Below are positions 39,901 to 53,200 of a stretch of 64,000 nucleotides of DNA, in pieces. A program made the position numbers and the translations under genes. The notes under the pieces were generated by a model. That model saw nothing but the letters and a program-made list of their open reading frames with translations. It was not told the DNA's origin and did not search any database. The stretch is from NCBI GenBank assembly GCA_035041965.1, contig JAPYMA010001481.1, positions 1 to 64,000 on the forward strand. Reading direction: 5' to 3'. This stretch comes from Anisakis pegreffii (Eukaryota; Nematoda; Chromadorea; Rhabditida; Anisakidae). Each line of letters opens with the position of its first letter. Within the stretch, counting starts at the first letter, position 1.

Positions 39901-40445
39901 TCAGCTGGCGTGAATGTACGCCAATAAAAAAATTTGTTTCATATGTCAAAAGATCTGCTCGATAAAGAATGCCGGTCGAGCAGTGCAATTCATTGCACAA
40001 TTCAAAAGATTCGTCCAATAAAAAGTAAATCAATATAGTTGAGTCGATGACCACCGGAGAAAAAAAAACGTATTTTGAAAATCTTCGAGCAAAATCTAAA
40101 CTGACAGCGGTGATTTCGTTTAAATTTGAAAGGTTTGTGCCGAATGCATATCATTAATTTCCTCAGAACACTCAAGTTTCAACGTAACTAACTCAAAATA
40201 TCGCTCGTTTCGAAGGTGACCTGTTCAGCACGAGTGCATGTCACACATATCACATGTAAGTTGCTGATGCCATTCTTGTCCACGGCCAAATAACCGACCA
40301 TTTTGCCATCGGGACTCAACGATATACCCGAATATTCGGTATTGCCGAACAGCTGCTCGCGAGGCACCAAAGCATTATTACCAGCAACCAACGATGACAA
40401 AACACAAAACAAAAACAGCACTAATAACTGCGCAACAACGCACAT
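33755..40445 (-). CDS. Secreted S9-family serine peptidase (downstream tandem copy), 15 exons, 727 aa
   Basis: Exons 40445-40193, 39792-39698, 39359-39241, 39024-38906, 38471-38342, 38178-38114, 37837-37689, 37476-37365, 36837-36635, 36314-36129, 35973-35823, 35132-34947, 34705-34595, 34137-33947, 33868-33755 join in phase. A signal peptide (residues 1-22) precedes an N-terminal beta-propeller-like part with SPDGK and RDHDGDENARLY, then an alpha/beta-hydrolase domain: HGGP at 450-453, VNFRGSVGFG, nucleophile Ser530 in GGSYGGY, Asp618 in GANDP and His650 in DEGHGF. All three catalytic residues are present. The family (prolyl oligopeptidase/acylaminoacyl peptidase-like) trims short peptides; secretion to gut, body fluid or outside is inferred. 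The ATG gives the signal peptide and lies 7 bases after a TTTCAG. It is a close paralogue of the gene at 41248-56528, with the same intron positions and mostly identical exon lengths. The last exon is the least certain. Confidence 0.88.
36932..36963. repeat. (AAT)n microsatellite in an S9 gene intron
   Basis: About eleven AAT units in the intron between exons 8 and 9 of the downstream peptidase gene. Confidence 0.85.
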
Positions 40446-40452
40446 TTGTAAC

Positions 40453-40455
40453 CTG
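40453..40455 (-). promoter_or_regulatory. Candidate trans-splice acceptor of the downstream S9 gene
   Basis: The minus strand reads CTATTTCAG then GTTACAA and ATG, leaving a 7-base leader. With no upstream exon visible, this fits a spliced-leader acceptor, as is common in nematodes. A longer ORF with an ATG at 40481 reads through the site, so the case is not closed. Confidence 0.5.
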
Positions 40456-41247
40456 AAATAGATATGTCGAACTCTCATCACCGCCGAACATGTTCAATCA
40501 CAGTGTACACGCATCACTTCTTCACACGATAGAATCTATTCTCTCTGTGACGTTCCTTGTCCCATATATCAATTGGAATCACAATTCAAAAATCACGTCA
40601 AAAAAATGACCCTCACATGCAGTCACAATTTGAGATTTTGATAAGAATTAGGCTCAAGATCAGAAAATCAACCAATATAGTGTCATGTAATATCACAGCA
40701 ACATATTGATGAAGCGGTGTATACGTGGTTGTGTTAACGTATCAATGTGAAAACTGGTTAAGTTCAGTTGTGTTCAATAATTTTTGGTTATTAAAATTTG
40801 TCGACACAAACCTGTTGTTATGGCATGCTTCATTAATGAATCCGCTTTAATTCATTACACAATGAATTTTTTGCTGCATATTGTTAGTGAAAAGGTCAAA
40901 ATTAGGTTTTTCTTCTATCGTTCAAAAATATTCTGTTACGTCATTACTAGCAAAACCACTGATAATTCATCAAGAAGATTATATTTACCAATAATAAGTG
41001 TGTAACTGACTTTAAATTATTAAAATGATTGCATTTAATCAGCTAATTGACATGCATTTTCAATTTATCTTTACCGATTTATTGAAGCAGATTTGCATGA
41101 ATTTCCACTTTTCAGTTGAAGATGATTTAAACGCTTTCAAATGATGTGTGGAATCATTGAAAAATTTATCAGTACACCAATCAATGAATCGGATATAAAT
41201 AAACATCACAAAATCGACATCATTTCATCCTTTGCAAAGGCTCACTG
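40456..41247. other. Spacer between the two S9 genes
   Basis: 792 bases with no gene. On the minus strand AATAAA (TTTATT at 41078-41083) lies about 165 bases after the upstream gene's stop and may be its poly(A) signal. The spacer is long for a typical nematode operon. Confidence 0.5.
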
Positions 41248-44200
41248 TCAATCATCATCACTCGAAAATGTCATCGTTGAATTACGTTCTTCCAACAGAC
41301 CAACTATTGTCTCATCATACCGCGAATCTTCAGTATTTTCCGCATCACTTATCACCTGAAAGTGGGAGATTTTAGTCATGAAAATTCGATCAAAGAAGAT
41401 CAAAAAATTTTTTGATTACTCTAAAACAAATTCTCTTTCAAGTCACGAGGATGAGTTCTGGACAACGATTCCTAAGAATTTTTCGCTTCAACTTCAAAAA
41501 TTGCCAAACACTTGTCACTATTTAGGATTTAGAAACTGAGAAAGAAAATGGAATCTGGTTCGCGAGAATGTCACGAATTCTTTTTAAACTTCATCGGAAT
41601 ACTCACAATTGCACTCGAATTGTATTGACCCACATAAAAATCCTCATATCGTCCACGCAGACATTTATACAGAAATCGTTCGACGAACCCGGCCTCAGCA
41701 AGTGAATTCTGCGGTCTACCGAAACCGTGACCTTCATCCGGATATAGCACATAAGTGACTGGGATTTTCAGCTTGATTAGCTCATTAACAAATTGATCTG
41801 AAAATTGGTTATTCGAACTCCAGTAAATCCGTAATATTTGACTTTATAGAAGCATTAGTGAAATTCATACGAGTCATCGACTATTCTTCGGAAAAAAAAG
41901 ATTTTTTCAGATCCGAATGTCAGATTTTTCAAATACCAATGTACCAGATTCGTTTTGTTTAACTCGTGGATCGTTTGCTCCTTGCAGAATGATGAGTGGT
42001 TTCTTGATGCGATCAGCGAAGAACAATGGAGAGCGACTTCGTAGAAAAGCTCTACCTGAAAGATACAGCAAGTTTTGCAGAAACTCGGAATGAATTAGAA
42101 TATCAATGTATGAAGTACCTTCAGGAGTGACCTTATCAGCGCCAAGCCATGTTACAAGTTCCTTGTAACCACCCATCCAATACGGTGGAATTGTTCCAAG
42201 AAATGTTATCAGATTACTTGGACCACAACTATCAACACCGCAGGCAAACACATCCGGTGTGAATGTCATCCCAACCAGTGCTGCATAGCCACCATATGAA
42301 CCACCTTTGAATTTTTTGGTTAGAATTTTCGGAATAGGTCAACTTTTTGCAGTCAGGTGATTAAAAAATATCTTTGAAATTAAGAAAATTCACGTGGAAA
42401 ATGCACAAATTATCTTTGAATTCCAAATAACAGAAGTAATACGAACAAAGAGATGTAAAATAAATTCGAAACTGTAAGAAGACAACTGGGAATTTCTTAA
42501 TTTTGTGGCAAAGCTATTAATAGTAACAGGTCGAATGGTTTAACTGATGAATTCAGGATTCAAGTTTTTTGTGCACCTACCCATAATGGCAATTTTGAAC
42601 GGGTCTGCAATGGCGTATTTTACAGCAAAATTGACCGCGTCAATAAGATCGTTGTGCATTTTACGTCCCCATTCACCATTGCCAGCATTCGTATACTCCT
42701 TACCGAAACCCGTACTTCCACGATAGTTCACCTCAAATCAATTGCTAAATACACATTCATTCTTCTGTGCGTTACCGATCAAATACATTGCACTTGGTTT
42801 TTTTCAGTTAGTATCAAATTCGTAAAATTTGAATAGTTCCGAAAAGAGTTTGGATTTTTTGAGTTTTTAGGTTGCCGTACTATAAATTGCATTCTGCTTT
42901 TATAGTGATGATTAACGCGATTTTGTTATTTCATAAACAGGTAATTCCACTATTGCTGCAGCAACTTATTGTCAGTCAAGTAATGTAATGTTTTAAACTT
43001 TGACGAATATTGCAGGATCGATAATAACATCAAATTCTGACGAGCAAACGAGAGCCAATTCATCATTTTGATGTTGTTGAATGAATGAACGAAAACCTGT
43101 AAAACAGCGTATCCTCTGTTGGTTAACCAGGCAAGTGTGCTTGAAAAACCGAATTTATCACGATAATGTGGTCCACCGTGAACATGTAGAACCATACTTT
43201 GTGGTGTGGCTGGGATCATACCCATTTCAATATACTCATTTAGTTTATCATCTTCTCCAGCCGTATCATTCATATCAGTTTGGCGAAGTGGTACCTGAGC
43301 TGATTTTTCTGTTAGAGAATTTCGAACAGAGCACATGAAAATTTCAGTGATGATTCGATAAAATCTGTAGCTTTCATCAGAAAAATAACTTCGCAATTGT
43401 GCAAAAATTTGCATTTCTATGAAAACCTCTTTCAAAATCAATAATATCCAAACGATTTTTTCAACTTTTTTAGAAGTTATTTTTCTGTATTATTCTTGAA
43501 ATGATTTATGAAGAATGTACATCGGGTGGTAGACTGAGGTAGGCTTGAAGAGTTAAATTGTCTCTTGTGTTGAAGGTGAATCCAATCATTTTATATAAGT
43601 GATTTTCACTTAACTGCGGTCGTTCGCTGAACAAAAATTCTGCTTTCCTCCGTTTGCGATCGTATAAAAAATATTCATTTGGACTATGATCGCACAAATA
43701 TCTTACCAACCAAATATTAAAATCTGTAACAGAAATCATCTCGATCAGTTGAATAATAAAACGCAGTTTCATTACTAAAACCGCTACAAGCTGAACTGCA
43801 AGCGAAATCACCAACAACTATCATGCAATCGATCAGTGGCTACTCACCTTCACTAAAAATCACGACAATCGGTGGATCGCCTGGTTTGAGATTTTGCAAG
43901 TAATCGAAATCCTCTCTTACTGTCTCGTTGAGAATGTGCAATTCAGGTTTGTGATAAAACTAAAATTTGATATCTGTTTTCTGATCCATTTCAATTGGAA
44001 GATTCTATTAAAAAGTTTCAAAAGTCTTCATCTGATGCAATCCAGAAAAATCACTCATTCATTATATTCTGAAGTAATTCGCTCGTAATTCGTTTGAATT
44101 TAAAATTTTCATTGAGCAACCGAAATGTGAATATATTTGGATATTAATAAATCTTTCCGAGTATTTGCCTCATAAAGCGATAAGACGGTTTTATCTTTGG

Positions 44201-47200
44201 GGTGTATGAGCAGATATTCATTTTGTTCATCAATCTCAATTTCAGCTCTTTTCGCTGAGTAAAGGATTTCATTCCTTTCCGGGTGACCAAAATCGTGGAT
44301 GACCAATTGTCCTGAAGATCGATAAATTTATTAACACATCTCAGAAATGCAAAAAAAATGGCAAAAAGTCTTCCAGCAAGACTTTGTGAGTCGTGAGGCT
44401 CCACTGAATTCGAAAACTCGACATCAGAAGATAATCTGATATGAGTAACAGATTAAACTAGTGTTCGTCGGGAAGCAGTTTTTCGCACGGAGGGACCGCG
44501 CAGGGAGAAAAATGGACAGGGGCCCTTGCGAAAAAGTCAAGGAGCAAGTTGCGCTTCACGCGTTCCCCGCCGGGGTCCCCGACGGGGAGCCCGTTCCCCG
44601 ACGAATACTAGATTAAACTGATCAATTTCGAATGAGTGAAATGAAAGTTGTGTTGAAAAAGCACCTAAGTCACTTCCTTCTCCCCACAGCCAATAAATAC
44701 GCTTATTATCAGCTGTAAAATCGACTGGCCTGAAAGTTAAATCCAAACAAGATTAAAAGAAATGTCTAAAAAAGCACTGAATTAATAGAGTCTGAAAAAT
44801 CTTCAATAGTTTCTAAATGAAGGAAATTCATCTGACCTCCGATCTTTTCACACAAGATCATTCAACTCAATAACAGTCACAATGAAATCAAATGAAATGT
44901 TGGAAAGATTATTGAAATCAACCAACTCTGTAATGGGACGATCTTGTGGTGAAACAGTAACATATACGGTCCAGTCGTTTTGTGACGTTGTTAGGTTGTT
45001 TGGATTCGCATCATCAGAGAGGCGATAATATATCAGTGACCCGTCGTCTGACTCTTCTGAAATCCAATTCAAGTGAAAAAGTTCATTTTTGTTTCCGGAA
45101 AGACACTCGCATTTCTTGAAATTTATTTTCATATCTATTTCCTTTCATGGGTTACATCTAAGGTGAATTCGAAGGTTTCATAGTGACGGTCGATTCCCGG
45201 CCCACGCAAGTGTTTTTTGAAATTTACTTCCTTCGTGTTTTCCTGGTTACATCTAAGGCGGATTTAGAAGGTTCCAAGCGTCGGTGGTTCAGTGGTAGAA
45301 TGCTCGCCTGCCACGCGGGCGGCCCGGGTTCGATTCCCGGCCGACGCAAGTATTTTTTGAAATTTACTTCCTTCGTGTTTTCCTGGTTACATCTAAGGCG
45401 GATTTAGAAGGTTCCAAGCGTCGGTGGTTCAGTGGTAGAATGCTCGCCTGCCACGCGGGCGGCCCGGGTTCGATTCCCGGCCGACGCAAGTATTTTTTGA
45501 AATTTACTTCCTTCGTGTTTTCCTGGTTACATCTAAGGCGGATTTAGAAGGTTCCAAGCGTCGGTGGTTCAGTGGTAGAATGCTCGCCTGCCACGCGGGC
45601 GGCCCGGGTTCGATTCCCGGCCGACGCAAGTATTTTTTGAAATTTACTTCCTTCGTGTTTTCCTGGTTACATCTAAGGCGGATTTAGAAGGTTCCAAGCG
45701 TCGGTGGTTCAGTGGTAGAATGCTCGCCTGCCACGCGGGCGGCCCGGGTTCGATTCCCGGCCGACGCAAGTATTTTTGAAATTTACTTCCTTCGTGTTTT
45801 CCTGGTTACATCTAAGGCGGATTTAGAAGGTTCCAAGCGTCGGTGGTTCAGTGGTAGAATGCTCGCCTGCCACGCGGGCGGCCCGGGTTCGATTCCCGGC
45901 CGACGCAAGTATTTTTTGAAATTTACTTCCTTCGTGTTTTCCTGGTTACATCTAAGGCGGATTTAGAAGGTTCCAAGCGTCGGTGGTTCAGTGGTAGAAT
46001 GCTCGCCTGCCACGCGGGCGGCCCGGGTTCGATTCCCGGCCGACGCAAGTATTTTTTGAAATTTACTTCCTTCGTGTTTTCCTGGTTACATCTAAGGCGG
46101 ATTTAGAAGGTTCCAAGCGTCGGTGGTTCAGTGGTAGAATGCTCGCCTGCCACGCGGGCGGCCCGGGTTCGATTCCCGGCCGACGCAAGTATTTTTTGAA
46201 ATTTACTTCCTTCGTGTTTTCCTGGTTACATCTAAGGCGGATTTAGAAGGTTCCAAGCGTCGGTGGTTCAGTGGTAGAATGCTCGCCTGCCACGCGGGCG
46301 GCCCGGGTTCGATTCCCGGCCGACGCAAGTATTTTTTGAAATTTACTTCCTTCGTGTTTTCCTGGTTACATCTAAGGCGGATTTAGAAGGTTCCAAGCGT
46401 CGGTGGTTCAGTGGTAGAATGCTCGCCTGCCACGCGGGCGGCCCGGGTTCGATTCCCGGCCGACGCAAGTATTTTTGAAATTTACTTCCTTCGTGTTTTC
46501 CTGGTTACATCTAAGGCGGATTTAGAAGGTTCCAAGCGTCGGTGGTTCAGTGGTAGAATGCTCGCCTGCCACGCGGGCGGCCCGGGTTCGATTCCCGGCC
46601 GACGCAAGTATTTTTTGAAATTTACTTCCTTCGTGTTTTCCTGGTTACATCTAAGGCGGATTTAGAAGGTTCCAAGCGTCGGTGGTTCAGTGGTAGAATG
46701 CTCGCCTGCCACGCGGGCGGCCCGGGTTCGATTCCCGGCCGACGCAAGTATTTTTGAAATTTACTTCCTTCGTGTTTTCCTGGTTACATCTAAGGCGGAT
46801 TTAGAAGGTTCCAAGCGTCGGTGGTTCAGTGGTAGAATGCTCGCCTGCCACGCGGGCGGCCCGGGTTCGATTCCCGGCCGACGCAAGTATTTTTTGAAAT
46901 TTACTTCCTTCGTGTTTTCCTGGTTACATCTAAGGCGGATTTAGAAGGTTCCAAGCGTCGGTGGTTCAGTGGTAGAATGCTCGCCTGCCACGCGGGCGGC
47001 CCGGGTTCGATTCCCGGCCGACGCAAGTATTTTTTGAAATTTACTTCCTTCGTGTTTTCCTGGTTACATCTAAGGCGGATTTAGAAGGTTCCAAGCGTCG
47101 GTGGTTCAGTGGTAGAATGCTCGCCTGCCACGCGGGCGGCCCGGGTTCGATTCCCGGCCGACGCAAGTATTTTTTGAAATTTACTTCCTTCGTGTTTTCC

Positions 47201-50200
47201 TGGTTACATCTAAGGCGGATTTAGAAGGTTCCAAGCGTCGGTGGTTCAGTGGTAGAATGCTCGCCTGCCACGCGGGCGGCCCGGGTTCGATTCCCGGCCG
47301 ACGCAAGTATTTTTTGAAATTTACTTCCTTCGTGTTTTCCTGGTTACATCTAAGGCGGATTTAGAAGGTTCCAAGCGTCGGTGGTTCAGTGGTAGAATGC
47401 TCGCCTGCCACGCGGGCGGCCCGGGTTCGATTCCCGGCCGACGCAAGTATTTTTTGAAATTTACTTCCTTCGTGTTTTCCTGGTTACATCTAAGGCGGAT
47501 TTAGAAGGTTCCAAGCGTCGGTGGTTCAGTGGTAGAATGCTCGCCTGCCACGCGGGCGGCCCGGGTTCGATTCCCGGCCGACGCAAGTATTTTTTGAAAT
47601 TTACTTCCTTCGTGTTTTCCTGGTTACATCTAAGGCGGATTTAGAAGGTTCCAAGCGTCGGTGGTTCAGTGGTAGAATGCTCGCCTGCCACGCGGGCGGC
47701 CCGGGTTCGATTCCCGGCCGACGCAAGTATTTTTTGAAATTTACTTCCTTCGTGTTTTCCTGGTTACATCTAAGGCGGATTTAGAAGGTTCCAAGCGTCG
47801 GTGGTTCAGTGGTAGAATGCTCGCCTGCCACGCGGGCGGCCCGGGTTCGATTCCCGGCCGACGCAAGTATTTTTTGAAATTTACTTCCTTCGTGTTTTCC
47901 TGGTTACATCTAAGGCGGATTTAGAAGGTTCCAAGCGTCGGTGGTTCAGTGGTAGAATGCTCGCCTGCCACGCGGGCGGCCCGGGTTCGATTCCCGGCCG
48001 ACGCAAGTATTTTTTGAAATTTACTTCCTTCGTGTTTTCCTGGTTACATCTAAGGCGGATTTAGAAGGTTCCAAGCGTCGGTGGTTCAGTGGTAGAATGC
48101 TCGCCTGCCACGCGGGCGGCCCGGGTTCGATTCCCGGCCGACGCAAGTATTTTTGAAATTTACTTCCTTCGTGTTTTCCTGGTTACATCTAAGGCGGATT
48201 TAGAAGGTTCCAAGCGTCGGTGGTTCAGTGGTAGAATGCTCGCCTGCCACGCGGGCGGCCCGGGTTCGATTCCCGGCCGACGCAAGTGTTTTTTGAAATT
48301 TACTTCCTTCGTGTTTTCCTGGTTACATCTAAGGCGGATTTAGAAGGTTCCAAGCGTCGGTGGTTCAGTGGTAGAATGCTCGCCTGCCACGCGGGCGGCC
48401 CGGGTTCGATTCCCGGCCGACGCAAGTATTTTTTGAAATTTACTTCCTTCGTGTTTTCCTGGTTACATCTAAGGCGGATTTAGAAGGTTCCAAGCGTCGG
48501 TGGTTCAGTGGTAGAATGCTCGCCTGCCACGCGGGCGGCCCGGGTTCGATTCCCGGCCGACGCAAGTATTTTTTGAAATTTACTTCCTTCGTGTTTTCCT
48601 GGTTACATCTAAGGCGGATTTAGAAGGTTCCAAGCGTCGGTGGTTCAGTGGTAGAATGCTCGCCTGCCACGCGGGCGGCCCGGGTTCGATTCCCGGCCGA
48701 CGCAAGTATTTTTTGAAATTTACTTCCTTCGTGTTTTCCTGGTTACATCTAAGGCGGATTTAGAAGGTTCCAAGCGTCGGTGGTTCAGTGGTAGAATGCT
48801 CGCCTGCCACGCGGGCGGCCCGGGTTCGATTCCCGGCCGACGCAAGTATTTTTTGAAATTTACTTCCTTCGTGTTTTCCTGGTTACATCTAAGGCGGATT
48901 TAGAAGGTTCCAAGCGTCGGTGGTTCAGTGGTAGAATGCTCGCCTGCCACGCGGGCGGCCCGGGTTCGATTCCCGGCCGACGCAAGTATTTTTTGAAATT
49001 TACTTCCTTCGTGTTTTCCTGGTTACATCTAAGGCGGATTTAGAAGGTTCCAAGCGTCGGTGGTTCAGTGGTAGAATGCTCGCCTGCCACGCGGGCGGCC
49101 CGGGTTCGATTCCCGGCCGACGCAAGTATTTTTTGAAATTTACTTCCTTCGTGTTTTCCTGGTTACATCTAAGGCGGATTTAGAAGGTTCCAAGCGTCGG
49201 TGGTTCAGTGGTAGAATGCTCGCCTGCCACGCGGGCGGCCCGGGTTCGATTCCCGGCCGACGCAAGTATTTTTTGAAATTTACTTCCTTCGTGTTTTCCT
49301 GGTTACATCTAAGGCGGATTTAGAAGGTTCCAAGCGTCGGTGGTTCAGTGGTAGAATGCTCGCCTGCCACGCGGGCGGCCCGGGTTCGATTCCCGGCCGA
49401 CGCAAGTATTTTTTGAAATTTACTTCCTTCGTGTTTTCCTGGTTACATCTAAGGCGGATTTAGAAGGTTCCAAGCGTCGGTGGTTCAGTGGTAGAATGCT
49501 CGCCTGCCACGCGGGCGGCCCGGGTTCGATTCCCGGCCGACGCAAGTATTTTTTGAAATTTACTTCCTTCGTGTTTTCCTGGTTACATCTAAGGCGGATT
49601 TAGAAGGTTCCAAGCGTCGGTGGTTCAGTGGTAGAATGCTCGCCTGCCACGCGGGCGGCCCGGGTTCGATTCCCGGCCGACGCAAGTGTTTTTTGAAATT
49701 TACTTCCTTCGTGTTTTCCTGGTTACATCTAAGGCGGATTTAGAAGGTTCCAAGCGTCGGTGGTTCAGTGGTAGAATGCTCGCCTGCCACGCGGGCGGCC
49801 CGGGTTCGATTCCCGGCCGACGCAAGTATTTTTGAAATTTACTTCCTTCGTGTTTTCCTGGTTACATCTAAGGCGGATTTAGAAGGTTCCAAGCGTCGGT
49901 GGTTCAGTGGTAGAATGCTCGCCTGCCACGCGGGCGGCCCGGGTTCGATTCCCGGCCGACGCAAGTATTTTTTGAAATTTACTTCCTTCGTGTTTTCCTG
50001 GTTACATCTAAGGCGGATTTAGAAGGTTCCAAGCGTCGGTGGTTCAGTGGTAGAATGCTCGCCTGCCACGCGGGCGGCCCGGGTTCGATTCCCGGCCGAC
50101 GCAAGTATTTTTTGAAATTTACTTCCTTCGTGTTTTCCTGGTTACATCTAAGGCGGATTTAGAAGGTTCCAAGCGTCGGTGGTTCAGTGGTAGAATGCTC

Positions 50201-53200
50201 GCCTGCCACGCGGGCGGCCCGGGTTCGATTCCCGGCCGACGCAAGTATTTTTTGAAATTTACTTCCTTCGTGTTTTCCTGGTTACATCTAAGGCGGATTT
50301 AGAAGGTTCCAAGCGTCGGTGGTTCAGTGGTAGAATGCTCGCCTGCCACGCGGGCGGCCCGGGTTCGATTCCCGGCCGACGCAAGTATTTTTTGAAATTT
50401 ACTTCCTTCGTGTTTTCCTGGTTACATCTAAGGCGGATTTAGAAGGTTCCAAGCGTCGGTGGTTCAGTGGTAGAATGCTCGCCTGCCACGCGGGCGGCCC
50501 GGGTTCGATTCCCGGCCGACGCAAGTATTTTTTGAAATTTACTTCCTTCGTGTTTTCCTGGTTACATCTAAGGCGGATTTAGAAGGTTCCAAGCGTCGGT
50601 GGTTCAGTGGTAGAATGCTCGCCTGCCACGCGGGCGGCCCGGGTTCGATTCCCGGCCGACGCAAGTATTTTTTGAAATTTACTTCCTTCGTGTTTTCCTG
50701 GTTACATCTAAGGCGGATTTAGAAGGTTCCAAGCGTCGGTGGTTCAGTGGTAGAATGCTCGCCTGCCACGCGGGCGGCCCGGGTTCGATTCCCGGCCGAC
50801 GCAAGTGTTTTTTGAAATTTACTTCCTTCGTGTTTTCCTGGTTACATCTAAGGCGGATTTAGAAGGTTCCAAGCGTCGGTGGTTCAGTGGTAGAATGCTC
50901 GCCTGCCACGCGGGCGGCCCGGGTTCGATTCCCGGCCGACGCAAGTATTTTTTGAAATTTACTTCCTTCGTGTTTTCCTGGTTACATCTAAGGCGGATTT
51001 AGAAGGTTCCAAGCGTCGGTGGTTCAGTGGTAGAATGCTCGCCTGCCACGCGGGCGGCCCGGGTTCGATTCCCGGCCGACGCAAGTATTTTTTGAAATTT
51101 ACTTCCTTCGTGTTTTCCTGGTTACATCTAAGGCGGATTTAGAAGGTTCCAAGCGTCGGTGGTTCAGTGGTAGAATGCTCGCCTGCCACGCGGGCGGCCC
51201 GGGTTCGATTCCCGGCCGACGCAAGTATTTTTTGAAATTTACTTCCTTCGTGTTTTCCTGGTTACATCTAAGGCGGATTTAGAAGGTTCCAAGCGTCGGT
51301 GGTTCAGTGGTAGAATGCTCGCCTGCCACGCGGGCGGCCCGGGTTCGATTCCCGGCCGACGCAAGTATTTTTTGAAATTTACTTCCTTCGTGTTTTCCTG
51401 GTTACATCTAAGGCGGATTTAGAAGGTTCCAAGCGTCGGTGGTTCAGTGGTAGAATGCTCGCCTGCCACGCGGGCGGCCCGGGTTCGATTCCCGGCCGAC
51501 GCAAGTATTTTTTGAAATTTACTTCCTTCGTGTTTTCCTGGTTACATCTAAGGCGGATTTAGAAGGTTCCAAGCGTCGGTGGTTCAGTGGTAGAATGCTC
51601 GCCTGCCACGCGGGCGGCCCGGGTTCGATTCCCGGCCGACGCAAGTATTTTTTGAAATTTACTTCCTTCGTGTTTTCCTGGTTACATCTAAGGCGGATTT
51701 AGAAGGTTCCAAGCGTCGGTGGTTCAGTGGTAGAATGCTCGCCTGCCACGCGGGCGGCCCGGGTTCGATTCCCGGCCGACGCAAGTATTTTTTGAAATTT
51801 ACTTCCTTCGTGTTTTCCTGGTTACATCTAAGGCGGATTTAGAAGGTTCCAAGCGTCGGTGGTTCAGTGGTAGAATGCTCGCCTGCCACGCGGGCGGCCC
51901 GGGTTCGATTCCCGGCCGACGCAAGTATTTTTTGAAATTTACTTCCTTCGTGTTTTCCTGGTTACATCTAAGGCGGATTTAGAAGGTTCCAAGCGTCGGT
52001 GGTTCAGTGGTAGAATGCTCGCCTGCCACGCGGGCGGCCCGGGTTCGATTCCCGGCCGACGCAAGTATTTTTTGAAATTTACTTCCTTCGTGTTTTCCTG
52101 GTTACATCTAAGGCGGATTTAGAAGGTTCCAAGCGTCGGTGGTTCAGTGGTAGAATGCTCGCCTGCCACGCGGGCGGCCCGGGTTCGATTCCCGGCCGAC
52201 GCAAGTGTTTTTTGAAATTTACTTCCTTCGTGTTTTCCTGGTTACATCTAAGGCGGATTTAGAAGGTTCCAAGCGTCGGTGGTTCAGTGGTAGAATGCTC
52301 GCCTGCCACGCGGGCGGCCCGGGTTCGATTCCCGGCCGACGCAAGTATTTTTTGAAATTTACTTCCTTCGTGTTTTCCTGGTTACATCTAAGGCGGATTT
52401 AGACACGGGTTCGATTCCCGGCCGACGCAAGTATTTTTTGAAATTTACTTCCTTCGTGTTTTCCTGGTTACATCTAAGGCGGATTTAGAAGGTTCCAAGC
52501 GTCGGTGGTTCAGTGGTAGAATGCTCGCCTGCCACGCGGGCGGCCCGGGTTCGATTCCCGGCCGACGCAAGTATTTTTTGAAATTTACTTCCTTCGTGTT
52601 TTCCTGGTTACATCTAAGGCGGATTTAGAAGGTTCCAAGCGTCGGTGGTTCAGTGGTAGAATGCTCGCCTGCCACGCGGGCGGCCCGGGTTCGATTCCCG
52701 GCCGACGCAAGTATTTTTTGAAATTTACTTCCTTCGTGTTTTCCTGGTTACATCTAAGGCGGATTTAGAAGGTTCCAAGCGTCGGTGGTTCAGTGGTAGA
52801 ATGCTCGCCTGCCACGCGGGCGGCCCGGGTTCGATTCCCGGCCGACGCAAGTGTTTTTTGAAATTTACTTCCTTCGTGTTTTCCTGGTTACATCTAAGGC
52901 GGATTTAGAAGGTTCCAAGCGTCGGTGGTTCAGTGGTAGAATGCTCGCCTGCCACGCGGGCGGCCCGGGTTCGATTCCCGGCCGACGCAAGTATTTTTTG
53001 AAATTTACTTCCTTCGTGTTTTCCTGGTTACATCTAAGGCGGATTTAGAAGGTTCCAAGCGTCGGTGGTTCAGTGGTAGAATGCTCGCCTGCCACGCGGG
53101 CGGCCCGGGTTCGATTCCCGGCCGACGCAAGTATTTTTTGAAATTTACTTCCTTCGTGTTTTCCTGGTTACATCTAAGGCGGATTTAGAAGGTTCCAAGC

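Noticed and set aside
40445..41248. Operon linking the two S9 genes
   Set aside because: The spacer is about 800 bases, far longer than typical nematode intercistronic gaps, and no SL2-type evidence is visible in the sequence.
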